Positions 53,712 to 63,353 of a stretch of 64,000 bases of DNA are shown piece by piece. The stretch comes from Virgibacillus doumboii (lineage in GTDB: Bacteria; Bacillota; Bacilli; Bacillales; Amphibacillaceae). Under the pieces are notes generated by a model. It did no database searches and had not been told where the DNA came from. It saw nothing but the letters and a program-made list of their open reading frames with translations. Numbering within the stretch: the stretch's first letter is position 1; every line of letters starts with the position of its first letter. Location: contig NZ_CADCWQ010000001.1 of the NCBI RefSeq assembly GCF_902806455.1, forward strand, positions 992,001-1,056,000. The letters are read 5' to 3'. The translations under genes were made by a program, and so were the position numbers.

Positions 53712-55077
53712 CGATTTCACCACCTGTTTCTTGTACTGGAATAATGATGTTCATTTGTGTATGGCTGCCAGGGATGCTGTTAACTGTTACACTTCCCTTG
53801 TGATTTTCCACAACGCGTTTTACAAAGGAAAGTCCTATACCGGATGATTTTTTTGTGCTGAAGCCATCACGCCAAATATTTTTTAAGTGCTCGGATTTAA
53901 TCCCTGGACCGTTATCCTGAATCCGGAACAAAATTCCTTCATCTATACTTTTGACATCGAAGCGAATATATCCTTTTTTTCCGGCAAATGAACTTATGGC
54001 ATTTTCCAAAATATTTGATATAGCGCGGGAAAAACGGATTTTATTTACTTGAATAGGAGGCAGGTTTTCTTCCATCTCAATTTCCAGATTTACCAGTTGC
54101 TCATCCAGAATGAGGTGACTGGTTACGTACTCCAGCAACTCTTTTACAGACAGGTCCTGTTTAATATTTTCATATAATATTTCTGAAATCATGTCGTTCA
54201 TTTTATCGATGGAATGGTCCATTCGTGTAAAATAATTTTGAAGTGCTGATCCGGCATTCGACTGCATTTTCATATCAATTAATGACATCAGTCCCTGTAC
54301 CGTCACGAGTGGCGTTTTCAGATCATGAACAAGCATATTTATCTCTTCGTGAACTTTTGACTCAATCAGAGCAGTTCGTGTTTCTTTTAATTCTTCTTCC
54401 TGCACCTGGTATTTTTTAGCGGTGTGAAATTGTTTGTTCACCAGATGGATTAAAAACGTAAAGATTACAGCGATGGTCAGAAATGCAACGAAAAATATCG
54501 AAGCAATCGTGTTGAATAAGCTGTTTCCGGTTAGAAAGCTGTCTGCTATTTTAATACTGGCGGCGATATCATTTTGTCCGAAGCCAAATGTTGTCAGTGC
54601 CGGAATGAGATGCAGCCATTGCACAGCCAGCAACACCAAAAATAAAATGATTGAAAATATAAAATGAAAATACTTTTGCTTTGGTATGTATAATTGCAGA
54701 AGTACTACAATTCCAGTTGTTAAAATATGTCCGGGATAAGTGAAATGCTCCTGGTATAATTGATTATATAAAGTAAGAGACAGCAAAATGATCCCAATAA
54801 ACGTGATCGAAAAAAATTCCGATTCCAGGTCTTTTATCAACGCGTGTGCCAACAGTATGGAGCCAAAGTAAATAAGGAAGAAAATCAGCAGATATTTTGC
54901 AAGATAAACAAATGATGTTATCAACAGCAATCCACTGTCAGGCTGGATAATACTTTGGTTTATGCTTTCAACGATAAATAATGTCCAATTATCCAGAAAA
55001 GGGGGCAGAATTTCACCATAAAATATTAAAAACAGACCAATACTTCCGGTCAATACTAATTTTTTTCTGGTTTCCAT
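53683..55077 (-). CDS. Sensor histidine kinase with multi-pass N-terminal domain
   Basis: The 464-residue product has six or seven hydrophobic segments in the first 215 residues (ITSFVYLAKYLLIFFLIYF, ITFIGIILLSLTLY, ILTTGIVVLLQLYI, FIFSIILFLVLLAVQW, IASIFFVAFLTIAVIFTFLI) and no obvious PAS domain. The kinase core follows: H-box MLVHDLKTPLVTVQGL, N-box ISNILENAISS, G1 DNGPGI and G2 GIGLSFVKRV. Start ATG 55077 follows GAAAGGGTG. It sits between the DUF6305 and response-regulator genes in one operon. Confidence 0.9.
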   Translation of the reverse strand: METRKKLVLTGSIGLFLIFYGEILPPFLDNWTLFIVESINQSIIQPDSGLLLITSFVYLAKYLLIFFLIYFGSILLAHALIKDLESEFFSITFIGIILLSLTLYNQLYQEHFTYPGHILTTGIVVLLQLYIPKQKYFHFIFSIILFLVLLAVQWLHLIPALTTFGFGQNDIAASIKIADSFLTGNSLFNTIASIFFVAFLTIAVIFTFLIHLVNKQFHTAKKYQVQEEELKETRTALIESKVHEEINMLVHDLKTPLVTVQGLMSLIDMKMQSNAGSALQNYFTRMDHSIDKMNDMISEILYENIKQDLSVKELLEYVTSHLILDEQLVNLEIEMEENLPPIQVNKIRFSRAISNILENAISSFAGKKGYIRFDVKSIDEGILFRIQDNGPGIKSEHLKNIWRDGFSTKKSSGIGLSFVKRVVENHKGSVTVNSIPGSHTQMNIIIPVQETGGEIDEHYYINSR

Positions 55078-55103
55078 CTGTTTGCACCCTTTCTGAAGGA
55101 AAG

Positions 55104-55697
55104 TTAACGAAATATAGAATTAAATGGAGTATGCAAATCCTCCAATTGATTAACAAGCGTGACTGGTACTGAGTGTTCACGTAAAGTTTGTATGGAACGT
55201 GCTGGGTTTTTCATATTTTTTAATCCGATATAATAATCAGCCGAAGAAGCGATCAGCTCAAATAATTCCCACGTACGGCTATCATCACGGAAAGCACCGG
55301 ATACATTAATAAGAATAATAGGAAGCTTGGTGCGATTGGCTTCCTTTACCAATTGTCTGGTGCGTTTCAGTTCTTCCTGGAAAGATCTGTTCGTATGGGA
55401 TAGTCCATTTGCGCTGTATCCAAGGGTTATGACAACACTTCTATAATCGTACAGGTCTGTTCCAAGTGCTCTGGGTCGGTAATCTGCTTCAAGATTAAGG
55501 CTTTCGGCGATATTCAGTAAAATGCTGCCCTCTGCAGCCTGGCCGGTGGATGTAATCAGAATTTTTTCATTGCCAATCGGTGCAGGCAGGTTCGGGTATG
55601 TATTAAAATGCTTTGATTGTGAGGTACCAATCGAAGTCGACGTGAAAAGAATGACGATTGTAAAGCAAACAAGTGCTGGAATATATTTTCTGATCAA
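55104..55697 (-). CDS. Exported DUF6305 family protein
   Basis: The 197-residue product has a signal peptide or N-terminal anchor (IPALVCFTIVILFTSTSIG). A globular alpha/beta domain follows, recognisable from NEKILITSTGQAAEGSILLNIAESL, YRSVVITLGYSANGLSH, LPIILINVSGAF and IASSADYYIG. This pattern matches what I recall of DUF6305. Function is unknown. As first gene of an operon with a multi-pass kinase and a regulator (27 bp to the kinase start), it could be an extracytoplasmic ligand binder for the kinase. Confidence 0.75.
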   Translation of the reverse strand: MIRKYIPALVCFTIVILFTSTSIGTSQSKHFNTYPNLPAPIGNEKILITSTGQAAEGSILLNIAESLNLEADYRPRALGTDLYDYRSVVITLGYSANGLSHTNRSFQEELKRTRQLVKEANRTKLPIILINVSGAFRDDSRTWELFELIASSADYYIGLKNMKNPARSIQTLREHSVPVTLVNQLEDLHTPFNSIFR

Positions 55698-55735
55698 CTT
55701 AAAATCCCCCCTTGAGAAAGCAGTGGTTCAATACA

Positions 55736-55776
55736 TAAAAAATAAGGTAAAGCAAAAGCTTTACCTTATGATACTA
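55736..55776 (-). terminator. Intrinsic terminator after the app operon
   Basis: AAGGTAAAG and CTTTACCTT pair around CAAAAG; on the minus strand ATTTTTTATG follows the stem. Confidence 0.82.
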
Positions 55777-55796
55777 CATCTTTTTAAAAATTGTAA

Positions 55797-56720
55797 TTAT
55801 TCTTTTAATCTTGGGTCTAAAGCATCACGTAAGCCATCACCAAATAAGTTGAACCCCAGCACGACCAGGAAAATGGCAAGTCCGGGAAATGCTACCACCC
55901 ATGGAGCGTTCTGCAGTGCAGCGCGTCCGTCACTCAGCATGGCACCCCATTCAGGCTTTGGCGGCTGAGCCCCGAGTCCCAAAAAGCTGAGTCCAGCAGC
56001 ATCCAAAATGGCTGTTCCAACACTTAAAGTTGCCTGCACTATTATCGGTGCAAGACAATTTGGTAAAACATGCTGCATTAACGTTCGTCCGTGTTTTGCA
56101 CCGATTGCCCGGGCGGCTTCGACATATTCCGTTTCTTTTACAGATAGAACGGCCGATCGGACAATCCTGGCAAACTGCGGGATTCCGACTATTCCGACCG
56201 CTATCATGGCATTTCTCAGGGTTGGTCCCAATACGGCGACTAACGCGATAGCTAACAGAATACTTGGGAACGCCATTAGAATATCAATGAATCGCATGAT
56301 AACATTATCAACCCATCTTCCAAAATAACCTGCAATTCCACCGAGCAAAACACCGATTATCATGGATATTCCGACTGCAATAACACCGATTTGAATTGAA
56401 ATACGTGACCCGTATACTATCCTGCTGAAAATATCCCGACCGAGCGCATCAGTACCTAAAAAGTGCTCGGATGAAGGGGGCTGATACCGGTCAGTCACAG
56501 ATTCAAAATCAGTAGGACTGTGTGTCGCAATAAAAGGTGCAAAGATAGCGGTAATAATCAAAACTAATATGATACACATTCCAATTAAGGATGTCTTGCT
56601 TTTTATAATACGGGAAAAGGCATCACCCCATAAGCTGCTTGATTTCGGCTGTTTAACTTCCTGCGAATCAGTTGGTTTGGAATCAGGTACCGGTTCCGGC
56701 TGCAATGACATTGGCTGCAC
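55797..56720 (-). CDS. appC: Oligopeptide ABC transporter permease AppC-like
   Basis: The 307-residue inner-membrane permease has a cytoplasmic N-terminal extension and six membrane segments. The binding-protein-dependent transport loop is intact (EYVEAARAIGAKHGRTLMQHVLPN). The ending (FGDGLRDALDPRLKE) is characteristic of the DppC/OppC/AppC family. Its start follows AAAGGATG. Last gene of the D-F-A-B-C operon. Confidence 0.9.
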   Translation of the reverse strand: MQPMSLQPEPVPDSKPTDSQEVKQPKSSSLWGDAFSRIIKSKTSLIGMCIILVLIITAIFAPFIATHSPTDFESVTDRYQPPSSEHFLGTDALGRDIFSRIVYGSRISIQIGVIAVGISMIIGVLLGGIAGYFGRWVDNVIMRFIDILMAFPSILLAIALVAVLGPTLRNAMIAVGIVGIPQFARIVRSAVLSVKETEYVEAARAIGAKHGRTLMQHVLPNCLAPIIVQATLSVGTAILDAAGLSFLGLGAQPPKPEWGAMLSDGRAALQNAPWVVAFPGLAIFLVVLGFNLFGDGLRDALDPRLKE

Positions 56721-56767
56721 ATCCTTTCATTAGGGTATCTTTGTCTAACTTTAGGCCTCCGCTTTTG

Positions 56768-57772
56768 TTATTCATACCTAATCCTCGGATCAAAGTATTT
56801 GTATAGCAAGTCGGTCAGCAGATTAACTAACACGAACATGGTTGCAATGATCAATATAGTACTTTGGACTATCGGGTAATCACGCCCCAGAACAGCTAAG
56901 TATACATATCGACCAACACCCGGCCATGAAAAGATTGTTTCGGTTAAAACGGCACCTCCAAGTAATAAACCGAATTGAAGGCCAATTACCGTCAATACTG
57001 GCAGGAAGGCGTTCTTCAGTGCATGGCGGAATATAATCAAATGGCCCCTCAGTCCTTTGGCGTCAGCTGTTCGGATATAATCCTGTTTCATGACTTCAAG
57101 CATGCTTGATCTTGTCATACGGGCTATTATCGCCATTGGTATGGTGCTTAATGCGATGCCGGGCATAAGCAGATGAAAAAATGCATCCTTAAATGCTGTC
57201 CAGTTCCAGGTTAAAATACTGTCCAGTAAATAGAAATTTGTGATTGTCTCAAGTTCAATGCTTGATGATAATCGTCCGGAAGGCGGCATGAGCTGCAGCT
57301 GAACAGAAAATAGGAGAATCATCATTAACCCAAGCCAGAAAATAGGCATGGAAACACCGAACAAAGCTCCTGTCATCGTAATATTGTCAAACCATGAATA
57401 CTGTTTAACTGCGGCTATTACCCCTGCACCTATCCCCACAACGATGGCTAAAATCATTGCAAAAAAAGCAAGTTCCATGGTTGCAGGCAGTTTATTCATT
57501 AATTCGTGTGCAATGTCTTCTTTTGACTGTATCGACTCACCCAAATCACCCTGCAGGATATCACCTAAAAACCGTCCATATTGAACAATGTAAGGGTCAT
57601 TCAAGCCCAATTCTTCACGCAAATTCTCTAATTGTGCTTCGGTTGCTTTGTTTCCAAGCATGCTTACAGCAGGATCACCAGGCACTAAATGAATAAGGGA
57701 GAAGGTAAGTATAGAGACGCCAATTAATACGGGGATAAGCATGAGAATTCTTCGTATAATGTATTTCAGCAT
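56768..57772 (-). CDS. appB: Oligopeptide ABC transporter permease AppB-like
   Basis: Partner permease of AppC. ATG 57772 (MLKYIIRRILMLIPVLIGVS) after GGGAGGT fits the family start. Six membrane segments; family motifs FSLIHLVPGDPA near the N-terminus and the EAA-type loop QDYIRTADAKGLRGHLIIFRHALKN. Product 334 residues. It is separated from the binding-protein gene by about 130 bp that hold a strong hairpin. Confidence 0.9.
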   Translation of the reverse strand: MLKYIIRRILMLIPVLIGVSILTFSLIHLVPGDPAVSMLGNKATEAQLENLREELGLNDPYIVQYGRFLGDILQGDLGESIQSKEDIAHELMNKLPATMELAFFAMILAIVVGIGAGVIAAVKQYSWFDNITMTGALFGVSMPIFWLGLMMILLFSVQLQLMPPSGRLSSSIELETITNFYLLDSILTWNWTAFKDAFFHLLMPGIALSTIPMAIIARMTRSSMLEVMKQDYIRTADAKGLRGHLIIFRHALKNAFLPVLTVIGLQFGLLLGGAVLTETIFSWPGVGRYVYLAVLGRDYPIVQSTILIIATMFVLVNLLTDLLYKYFDPRIRYE

Positions 57773-57825
57773 CGATGTACCTCCCATTCTGAAAAGATAT
57801 GTATTTCACAAATTCTCAAGTTTTT

Positions 57826-57858
57826 TCCGGAGACTGCAGTAAAATAACAGTCTCCGGA
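57826..57858. other. Intercistronic hairpin between appA and appB
   Basis: TCCGGAGACTG and CAGTCTCCGGA form a perfect 11-bp stem with an 11-nt loop. In the minus-strand transcript it is followed by A, not T, so it is not a standard terminator for the operon. It more likely protects the 3' end of the appA message, raising binding protein over permease. Confidence 0.65.
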
Positions 57859-57900
57859 TAGTAACTTCCAACTAAGGAACCTCCCGTAAAGTTCAGCAGT

Positions 57901-59556
57901 CTACTGTTTTATATCCAGGAAGTTGAATGGCTCACTGCCGGTCGGGTGCGGCAGATAATCAACCACTTTTTTACTTGCTGCAAGCGGAGGTGTCGTATGA
58001 GCAATAGGGAACCACGGTGCATCCTCATGAATGATTTCCTGTGCCTGCATATACAGCTCCGTACGCACTTCCTGATCCATTTCAGTTTGCGCCTGTTTTA
58101 ACAGGTCGTGTACTTCATCATTTTTGTAAAATGCAATGTTTCCTGCCGAACCAACTTTTGCATTATCTTTATCCAGAAGAACGTACAGGAAGTTATCAGG
58201 ATCACCATTATCACCAGTCCAGCCAAGGAATGCCATGTCATGCTCGCCATTTTCGGTTGCCGTCAAATGTGTGTCCCAGTCGCTTACAACAATCTCAACA
58301 TTAATATTGACATCTTTCAGCATATTCTTAATCGCCTGTGCTGTAACTTTTGGCTGTGGCATGTATGGTCTAGGGTTTGCCATTGTGTGAAGTGTCACAT
58401 CAAATCCGTCGGCATAACCAGCCTCTGCCAGCAGTGCTTTTGCTTCTTCGACATCATACCCATAGTCCTCTATTTCATCATTGTATCCCCACAGTGACGG
58501 AGGAATAGGGTTTTTGGCAGGCTTTCCAATGCCTTCGTACAATTTAAGCAGCTCTTCTTTATCAATTGCGAGATTGATAGCCTGTCGTACCAGTTTTTCG
58601 GACATTGGGCCTTCCTTGCTTGTATTCATAGCCATGTAACTGACATTCATGGATGGTCTGCGGATGATTTGCAGATTTTTATCATCTTCAGCTATTTGAA
58701 TGTCCTGCGGGTTTAAACCAGTCATCAAATCAATTGAACCTGCCTGTAACTCCAGGAAGCGTGCCCCATTATCCGGAATGGTACGGAAAATAACTTTATC
58801 CACCTTGGCAACTTCACCAAAGTAATCTTCATTTTTTGTTACCGTAATCTGGTCATCAGGAACCCATTCCTCAAATACGAACGGTCCAGTACCTACCGGA
58901 TTCTTGAAATAATTTTCGCCATGTTTTTCAACTGCTTCAGGACTTGCAATACCAAATGGCGGCATTGCCAAGGTTTGCAGGAATGGAGCATTTGGCTCAG
59001 ATAATGTAAACTTCACTTCGTAATCACCGGTTGCTTCAACACTTTCGATGATTCCGCCGAGGTCATCCTCTGTCGCGCCAAACATATAACCGTAGTATAT
59101 AAATTCACCGGACGTCGCCCAACGCTCAAAGTTAAAGACAACATCTTCTGCTGTGAAATCAGTTCCATCATGGAATTTTACATCGTCACGAAGCTTAAAT
59201 GTCCACACTTTTCCATCATCACTGGTGCTCCACTCGGTGGCAAGTGCCGGTCTTACTTCTGTACTGTCCTGTTTGTACCGAACCAGCGTGTCATAAATCT
59301 GGTTCGTAACATAGATGGACTCACCATCGGTTACTTTTGATGGATCCAACTGAATAGAGTCTGCACCTCGCCCAAACACCAGTGTCTTTTCACCGCTTGC
59401 TTCTGCAGCTTCCTGATCATCAGAAGAATCAGAGGAAGAACTGTCTGACTGGCTGTCATCAGTAGATCCTGTGCCTGCATCTTCCGTACATGCTGCCAAT
59501 ACTAAAAATGCTGCACAAAGTAAAGCAAACATCAATACCAACTTACGTTTTTTCAA
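57901..59556 (-). CDS. appA: Peptide-binding lipoprotein of ABC transporter (AppA-like)
   Basis: Extracellular solute-binding protein, family 5. The 551-residue product has a lipoprotein signal (MKKRKLVLMFALLCAAFLVLAAC, split here by its lipobox LAAC, lipid Cys22) and a Ser/Asp-rich linker. The mature domain has the family 5 patterns YDTLVRYKQDSTEVRPALATEW, WTFKLRDDVKFHDGTDFTAEDV and RQAINLAIDKEEL. Peptide, dipeptide or another small ligand is possible. Order appD-appF-appA-appB-appC matches the B. subtilis app operon, the main reason for the symbol. Confidence 0.88.
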   Translation of the reverse strand: MKKRKLVLMFALLCAAFLVLAACTEDAGTGSTDDSQSDSSSSDSSDDQEAAEASGEKTLVFGRGADSIQLDPSKVTDGESIYVTNQIYDTLVRYKQDSTEVRPALATEWSTSDDGKVWTFKLRDDVKFHDGTDFTAEDVVFNFERWATSGEFIYYGYMFGATEDDLGGIIESVEATGDYEVKFTLSEPNAPFLQTLAMPPFGIASPEAVEKHGENYFKNPVGTGPFVFEEWVPDDQITVTKNEDYFGEVAKVDKVIFRTIPDNGARFLELQAGSIDLMTGLNPQDIQIAEDDKNLQIIRRPSMNVSYMAMNTSKEGPMSEKLVRQAINLAIDKEELLKLYEGIGKPAKNPIPPSLWGYNDEIEDYGYDVEEAKALLAEAGYADGFDVTLHTMANPRPYMPQPKVTAQAIKNMLKDVNINVEIVVSDWDTHLTATENGEHDMAFLGWTGDNGDPDNFLYVLLDKDNAKVGSAGNIAFYKNDEVHDLLKQAQTEMDQEVRTELYMQAQEIIHEDAPWFPIAHTTPPLAASKKVVDYLPHPTGSEPFNFLDIKQ

Positions 59557-59615
59557 GATAAGTCCCCCTTTGAAAATTAAAATAATAGAGTAATAGATAC
59601 CATTTGCGTGGTTAG

Positions 59616-60596
59616 TTAATCAACCACCTCCTTAACGAAATGACAGGCTGCCATTTGTCCATCTGCCGAAACTTTTTTAAGCTTCGGTTTCTGTGTGCGG
59701 CATATTTCCTCTGCAAATGGACAGCGTGTGTGAAATTTACATCCCTGTGGCGGGGTTGCGGGGGGAGGGAAAACACCTTTTAAAAAAATCCGCTGTTTTT
59801 TTTGATGCGGGGTCGCTTCAGGGACTGCTGATAATAGTGCCTGTGTATACGGGTGCTTTGGATTCCGGTAGACTTCATCAACATCACCGGTTTCGACGAG
59901 TTCACCGAGATACATAACTGCCACCCTGTCACTTATATGGTGTACAACACTCAGGTCATGGGCGATAAATATGTATGTAAGGTTGAACGCCTCCTGTAAA
60001 TCTTCCATTAAATTGATAACCTGTGCCTGAATAGAAACATCCAAAGCCGATACGGGTTCATCACAAATAACTAAATCAGGTTCAAGTGCGATTGCCCGCG
60101 CAATCCCGATGCGCTGCCGTTGACCGCCACTGAATTCATGCGGATAACGGTTTTTGTGATAGGGCATTAAACCAACAACATCCAGCAGTCGTTTCAGCTT
60201 TTTGTTACGCTCCGCTTTCGGTATATTGAAAATCTTCATTGGTTCCGTTATCGTTTGTTCAATTGTTTTACGGGGATTGAGTGATGCATAAGGATCCTGA
60301 AAAATAATCTGCATTTCTTTTCTCAGTTTGCGAAGCTTTTCCCCACGGTGAGCCGTAATATTTTCACCCTTGAAAAAAACTTCACCTTCCGTTGGTTCCA
60401 GCAGTTTAAGCATTACTCTTCCTGCTGTTGACTTGCCGCATCCGCTTTCACCGACAAGCCCCAGCGTTTCCCCCGACTGAACCGCAAAAGAAATCCCATC
60501 AACAGCTTTTAAGACAGGTTTTTCCCTGGAAAAAAGGTTCGTATTGGTTATTGGAAAATGTTTTTTTACGTTTTTTACTTCTAATAATGTACTCAT
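59616..60596 (-). CDS. appF: Oligopeptide ABC transporter ATP-binding protein AppF-like
   Basis: Cytoplasmic ATPase. ATG 60596 ([15 protein letters not shown]) is preferred over an upstream in-frame ATG and overlaps the appD stop region by 4 bp. Walker A GESGCGKST, signature FSGGQRQRIGIA, Walker B LVICDEPVSALD and the C-terminal oligopeptide-type extension with the CKFHTRCPFAEEIC cysteine motif are all present. Product 326 residues. Confidence 0.92.
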   Translation of the reverse strand: MSTLLEVKNVKKHFPITNTNLFSREKPVLKAVDGISFAVQSGETLGLVGESGCGKSTAGRVMLKLLEPTEGEVFFKGENITAHRGEKLRKLRKEMQIIFQDPYASLNPRKTIEQTITEPMKIFNIPKAERNKKLKRLLDVVGLMPYHKNRYPHEFSGGQRQRIGIARAIALEPDLVICDEPVSALDVSIQAQVINLMEDLQEAFNLTYIFIAHDLSVVHHISDRVAVMYLGELVETGDVDEVYRNPKHPYTQALLSAVPEATPHQKKQRIFLKGVFPPPATPPQGCKFHTRCPFAEEICRTQKPKLKKVSADGQMAACHFVKEVVD

Positions 60597-61591
60597 GTGG
60601 TTACCGCCTTCTTGGATTCCTCGTATAGTAAGCATCGAACAAAGTGGTCATCGTCAACTTCTCTTAACTCGGGATCTGTTGTCAGACAGCTTTCCATTGC
60701 ATGTTTGCATCGTGGTGCAAAGCTGCAGCCTTTAGGCAGTGCCCTTAGATCCGGCGGTACACCTTCAATTGCCTCCAGCTTCTGTTTATCAGGAGTTATC
60801 CTTGGTATTGAATTCATGAGACCAAGCGTATAAGGGTGTTTTCCATTGTCAAACAAATTTTTGGTCTCTGAGAATTCTGCTGGTTTTCCGGCATACATAA
60901 CCATCACCCTGTCACAAACTTCAGAAACTACCCCCAGATCATGGGTTATCATGATAATTGCCATATCAAGTTCTTTTTGCATCCGTTTAAATAGTTCCAG
61001 AATTTGCGCTTGAATAGTTACATCAAGTGCTGTTGTTGGTTCATCAGCAATAAGCAGGGAGGGGTTGCATGACAGTGCAATCGCAATCATTACCCGCTGT
61101 CGCATCCCGCCGCTGAATTCATGCGGATAGTTTTTCAGTCGTTTATGCGGATCAGGAATACCAACCAGATTGAGCAATTCCAATGCACGTTCTTTCGCTG
61201 CTTTTTTGGATATCTTCTCGTGTGCCAGTATCGTTTCCATCATTTGCCGCTCAACGGTTAGTACAGGGTTTAATGATGTCATCGGATCCTGGAACACCAT
61301 GGCGATCTCTTTACCGCGAATTTTTCGCATTTGTTTAGCTGACTTGTTGAGCAGATTTTCACCGTTAAAATATATATCGCCATCAACAATTTTTCCCGGT
61401 GGGGCAGGAATTAAGCCGAGGATGGACATTGCTGTTATACTTTTACCGGAACCGGATTCTCCAACGATTCCAAGTGTTTCACCAGGCTTAATTGAAAAAT
61501 TTACACCATCTACTGCTTTTACGACTCCTGCTTTGGTAAAAAAATGCGTATGTAAATTATTCACTTCAAGTAATGGTGCATTGTTATTCAT
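60593..61591 (-). CDS. appD: Oligopeptide ABC transporter ATP-binding protein AppD-like
   Basis: First gene of the permease operon. The 332-residue ATPase has Walker [10 protein letters not shown], signature [14 protein letters not shown], Walker [13 protein letters not shown] and the C-terminal [14 protein letters not shown] motif. The start at 61591 follows AAGGAGGCTGC. The 300 bp upstream to the tRNA gene hold no gene; I see no clear regulator site there. Confidence 0.92.
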   Translation of the reverse strand: MNNNAPLLEVNNLHTHFFTKAGVVKAVDGVNFSIKPGETLGIVGESGSGKSITAMSILGLIPAPPGKIVDGDIYFNGENLLNKSAKQMRKIRGKEIAMVFQDPMTSLNPVLTVERQMMETILAHEKISKKAAKERALELLNLVGIPDPHKRLKNYPHEFSGGMRQRVMIAIALSCNPSLLIADEPTTALDVTIQAQILELFKRMQKELDMAIIMITHDLGVVSEVCDRVMVMYAGKPAEFSETKNLFDNGKHPYTLGLMNSIPRITPDKQKLEAIEGVPPDLRALPKGCSFAPRCKHAMESCLTTDPELREVDDDHFVRCLLYEESKKAVTT

Positions 61592-61839
61592 AAGCAGCCT
61601 CCTTCGCTGATGATATTTTGTCAGTTAAGAAAGTATTTTTACCTTCTTACTGCATAAGTGCAACTAATGCTTTCACCATAAAGCCTGGCGATAAGCCAAG
61701 TTCCCTAATAATTATCTGACTGTTTTGAATTAACATACAGTATACAAGGTTTAAATGTTTTTTGGGGTTTTTCTCTTTTTTCTCAAAAATAATAATAATT
61801 AAAATTTACGGCTGGAAATGATTGATTGAAAGAAAAGAC

Positions 61840-61868
61840 TTGTTTCTATAGGAATGTGGCGTTATAAT
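61840..61868 (+). promoter_or_regulatory. Promoter of the tRNA-Arg gene
   Basis: TTGTTT (61840-61845), 17-bp spacer, perfect TATAAT (61863-61868); the tRNA begins 33 bp further on. Confidence 0.75.
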
Positions 61869-61901
61869 ATCCTATGTGTCGATTGAAACAAAAGCGTATA
61901 T

Positions 61902-61977
61902 GCGCCCGTAGCTCAGCTGGATAGAGCACTGGTTTCCGGTACCAGGTTTGCCGGGGGTTCGAATCCCTCCGGGCGCG
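61902..61977 (+). tRNA. tRNA-Arg (anticodon CCG)
   Basis: Cloverleaf of 76 nt: acceptor GCGCCCG/CGGGCGC with discriminator G, D-arm GCTC...GAGC, anticodon arm CTGGT-TTCCGGT-ACCAG with CCG at the anticodon, and T-arm CGGGG-GTTCGAA-TCCCT (one mismatch). It reads the arginine codon CGG. CCA is not encoded (CTA follows). It has its own promoter and terminator. Confidence 0.97.
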
Positions 61978-61987
61978 CTAAATGAAG

Positions 61988-62028
61988 AAAGACAAGGGAA
62001 GAGCTGTTGCTCTCCCTTGTCTTTTTTA
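61988..62028 (+). terminator. Intrinsic terminator after tRNA-Arg
   Basis: AGACAAGGGAAGAGC pairs with GCTCTCCCTTGTCT around TGTT, then six T. Confidence 0.93.
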
Positions 62029-62126
62029 GTTTTGGGCAAATATGGTTTAGTTACCCCTTTCTGAAATTATTAAGTCGGTTTCAGGGAATACTGAGGATAA
62101 ACAAGTTAGACTTGGAGGGGATTTCT

Positions 62127-62702
62127 TTGTATGATTTTTGCCCAGTTATATGGCCGGAGGAGCCAACTCCTGATGATGTTAAAGCGTGTGAAGAATGTGG
62201 TTTATATAAACACGGAACACGGATGGTTTGGGGAGAGGGTAATCCGGAAGCACCTATTATAATTATTCTGGATAACCCGGGTTTACGTGAGGATTCTAAA
62301 GGAAAACAATTTATTTGCGGAACAAGACAAACGTTGCAAAAGGGTGTTTATGATGCAGGATTGACAATGGATGACCTGTACGTTACGTATATTTTAAAAA
62401 GAAAGCCGACACGTTCTTATGATAAAGAACAGACACGGAAAATTTGTATGAATCATTTGGAACAGCAACTTAAGACTAAAGATCCGGCACTGATTCTTTG
62501 TCTGGGAAATGTGGCAGTCCGGTCCTTTTTTCAAAGTCCTGAAGTCGATGTAAAGACCTTGCGCGGGACTACACACGATGTACAAGGTTATCCGACTACA
62601 GCAGCATATCATCCATTAGCTGTCAGGCGCCGTCCGAATTTAGAGCCTTTATTCAGGGAAGATTTGACATATGCAGCCAACCAATATCGTGAGTTAAGAT
62701 GA
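62127..62702 (+). CDS. Uracil-DNA glycosylase superfamily protein
   Basis: Start TTG 62127 follows GGAGGGG; earlier in-frame ATG lies in the tRNA terminator and is unlikely. The 191-residue product has the UDG-superfamily pattern: VWGEGNPEAPIIIILDNPGLRED (motif 1, split by family glycine residues), DLYVTYILKRKPT, a LILCLGNVAVRSFF core and the C-terminal YHPLAVRRRPNLE loop. Only two N-terminal cysteines (CEECGLY) and one in FICGTRQ are seen, so a full type 4 iron-sulfur site is doubtful. Activity is inferred from fold only. Confidence 0.85.
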   Translation: MYDFCPVIWPEEPTPDDVKACEECGLYKHGTRMVWGEGNPEAPIIIILDNPGLREDSKGKQFICGTRQTLQKGVYDAGLTMDDLYVTYILKRKPTRSYDKEQTRKICMNHLEQQLKTKDPALILCLGNVAVRSFFQSPEVDVKTLRGTTHDVQGYPTTAAYHPLAVRRRPNLEPLFREDLTYAANQYRELR

Positions 62703-62804
62703 GGGTTTTAAGATTGATCAGACAAGAGATGCAGATGTTTTGCATTTTCTTGTCTATTTGTTTATAAAAGGCTGTTTTTGTGCGCATTGTTGTTTTACAC
62801 AAAA

Positions 62805-63210
62805 GATGTAAATTGCGCAGTAACTGGAATGTTCTTTATACCCGCCGTCCGGGATCGCTCCGGGCGGATGCTTTCCGCGGGCACGGCCTCAGCCTCCTCG
62901 AGAAAACCGCTCTGCGGGGTCTTCGGACTCGTGCTGTTCCCGCAGGAGTCACCGCCCTCCGCTCACCCGGACTAGTGAAGTGTTATCCTGTGTGTTTTAT
63001 CCCGTTTCCTACTCCAACCAATAGTTCATAGACGTAGAACCTAGCGGAGGAAATACACGGAGACTCCTGTGGGAGCAGAGGCCTAGATGAGACTCCGCAG
63101 CGACGAAGGAGCAAGGAGGCTCATCAGCCGCCCACGGAAAGCGAAGTGTATTTCCGCAGCGGTGATATAGCACTCCATATTTTTAAAAAAGTTACTGCGC
63201 ATTATATATC
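62805..63210. repeat. MITE-like element, copy 4 (406 bp)
   Basis: Terminal inverted repeats GATGTAAATTGCGCAGTAAC (62805-62824) and GTTACTGCGCATTATATATC (63191-63210). The hairpin core (about 63040-63165) is the reverse orientation of copies 1 and 3 and nearly the complement of copy 1. The other module (about 62840-62970) is a separate GC-rich stem (GCTCCGGGCGGATGC, CTTTCCGCGGGCACGGCC). Short frames here (62778-63031) are products of the repeat. Confidence 0.83.
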
Positions 63211-63353
63211 AAATACGATGTTAAAGAGTAACAATATTTATTAACAGAGCCTAACAAAATAATTTGTTAACCAGTTCCCCTTTCCGAATAGAACAAATAA
63301 TTTCAGAAATACTAATATCATGTAGCTGAGGGAAACAAGGGAAGGTGAACACA

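Noticed and set aside
62778..63031. Two overlapping short frames before the BCCT gene
   Set aside because: Encoded by the GC-rich stem of the repeat element; two frames of the same repeat cannot both be real and neither has a good start.
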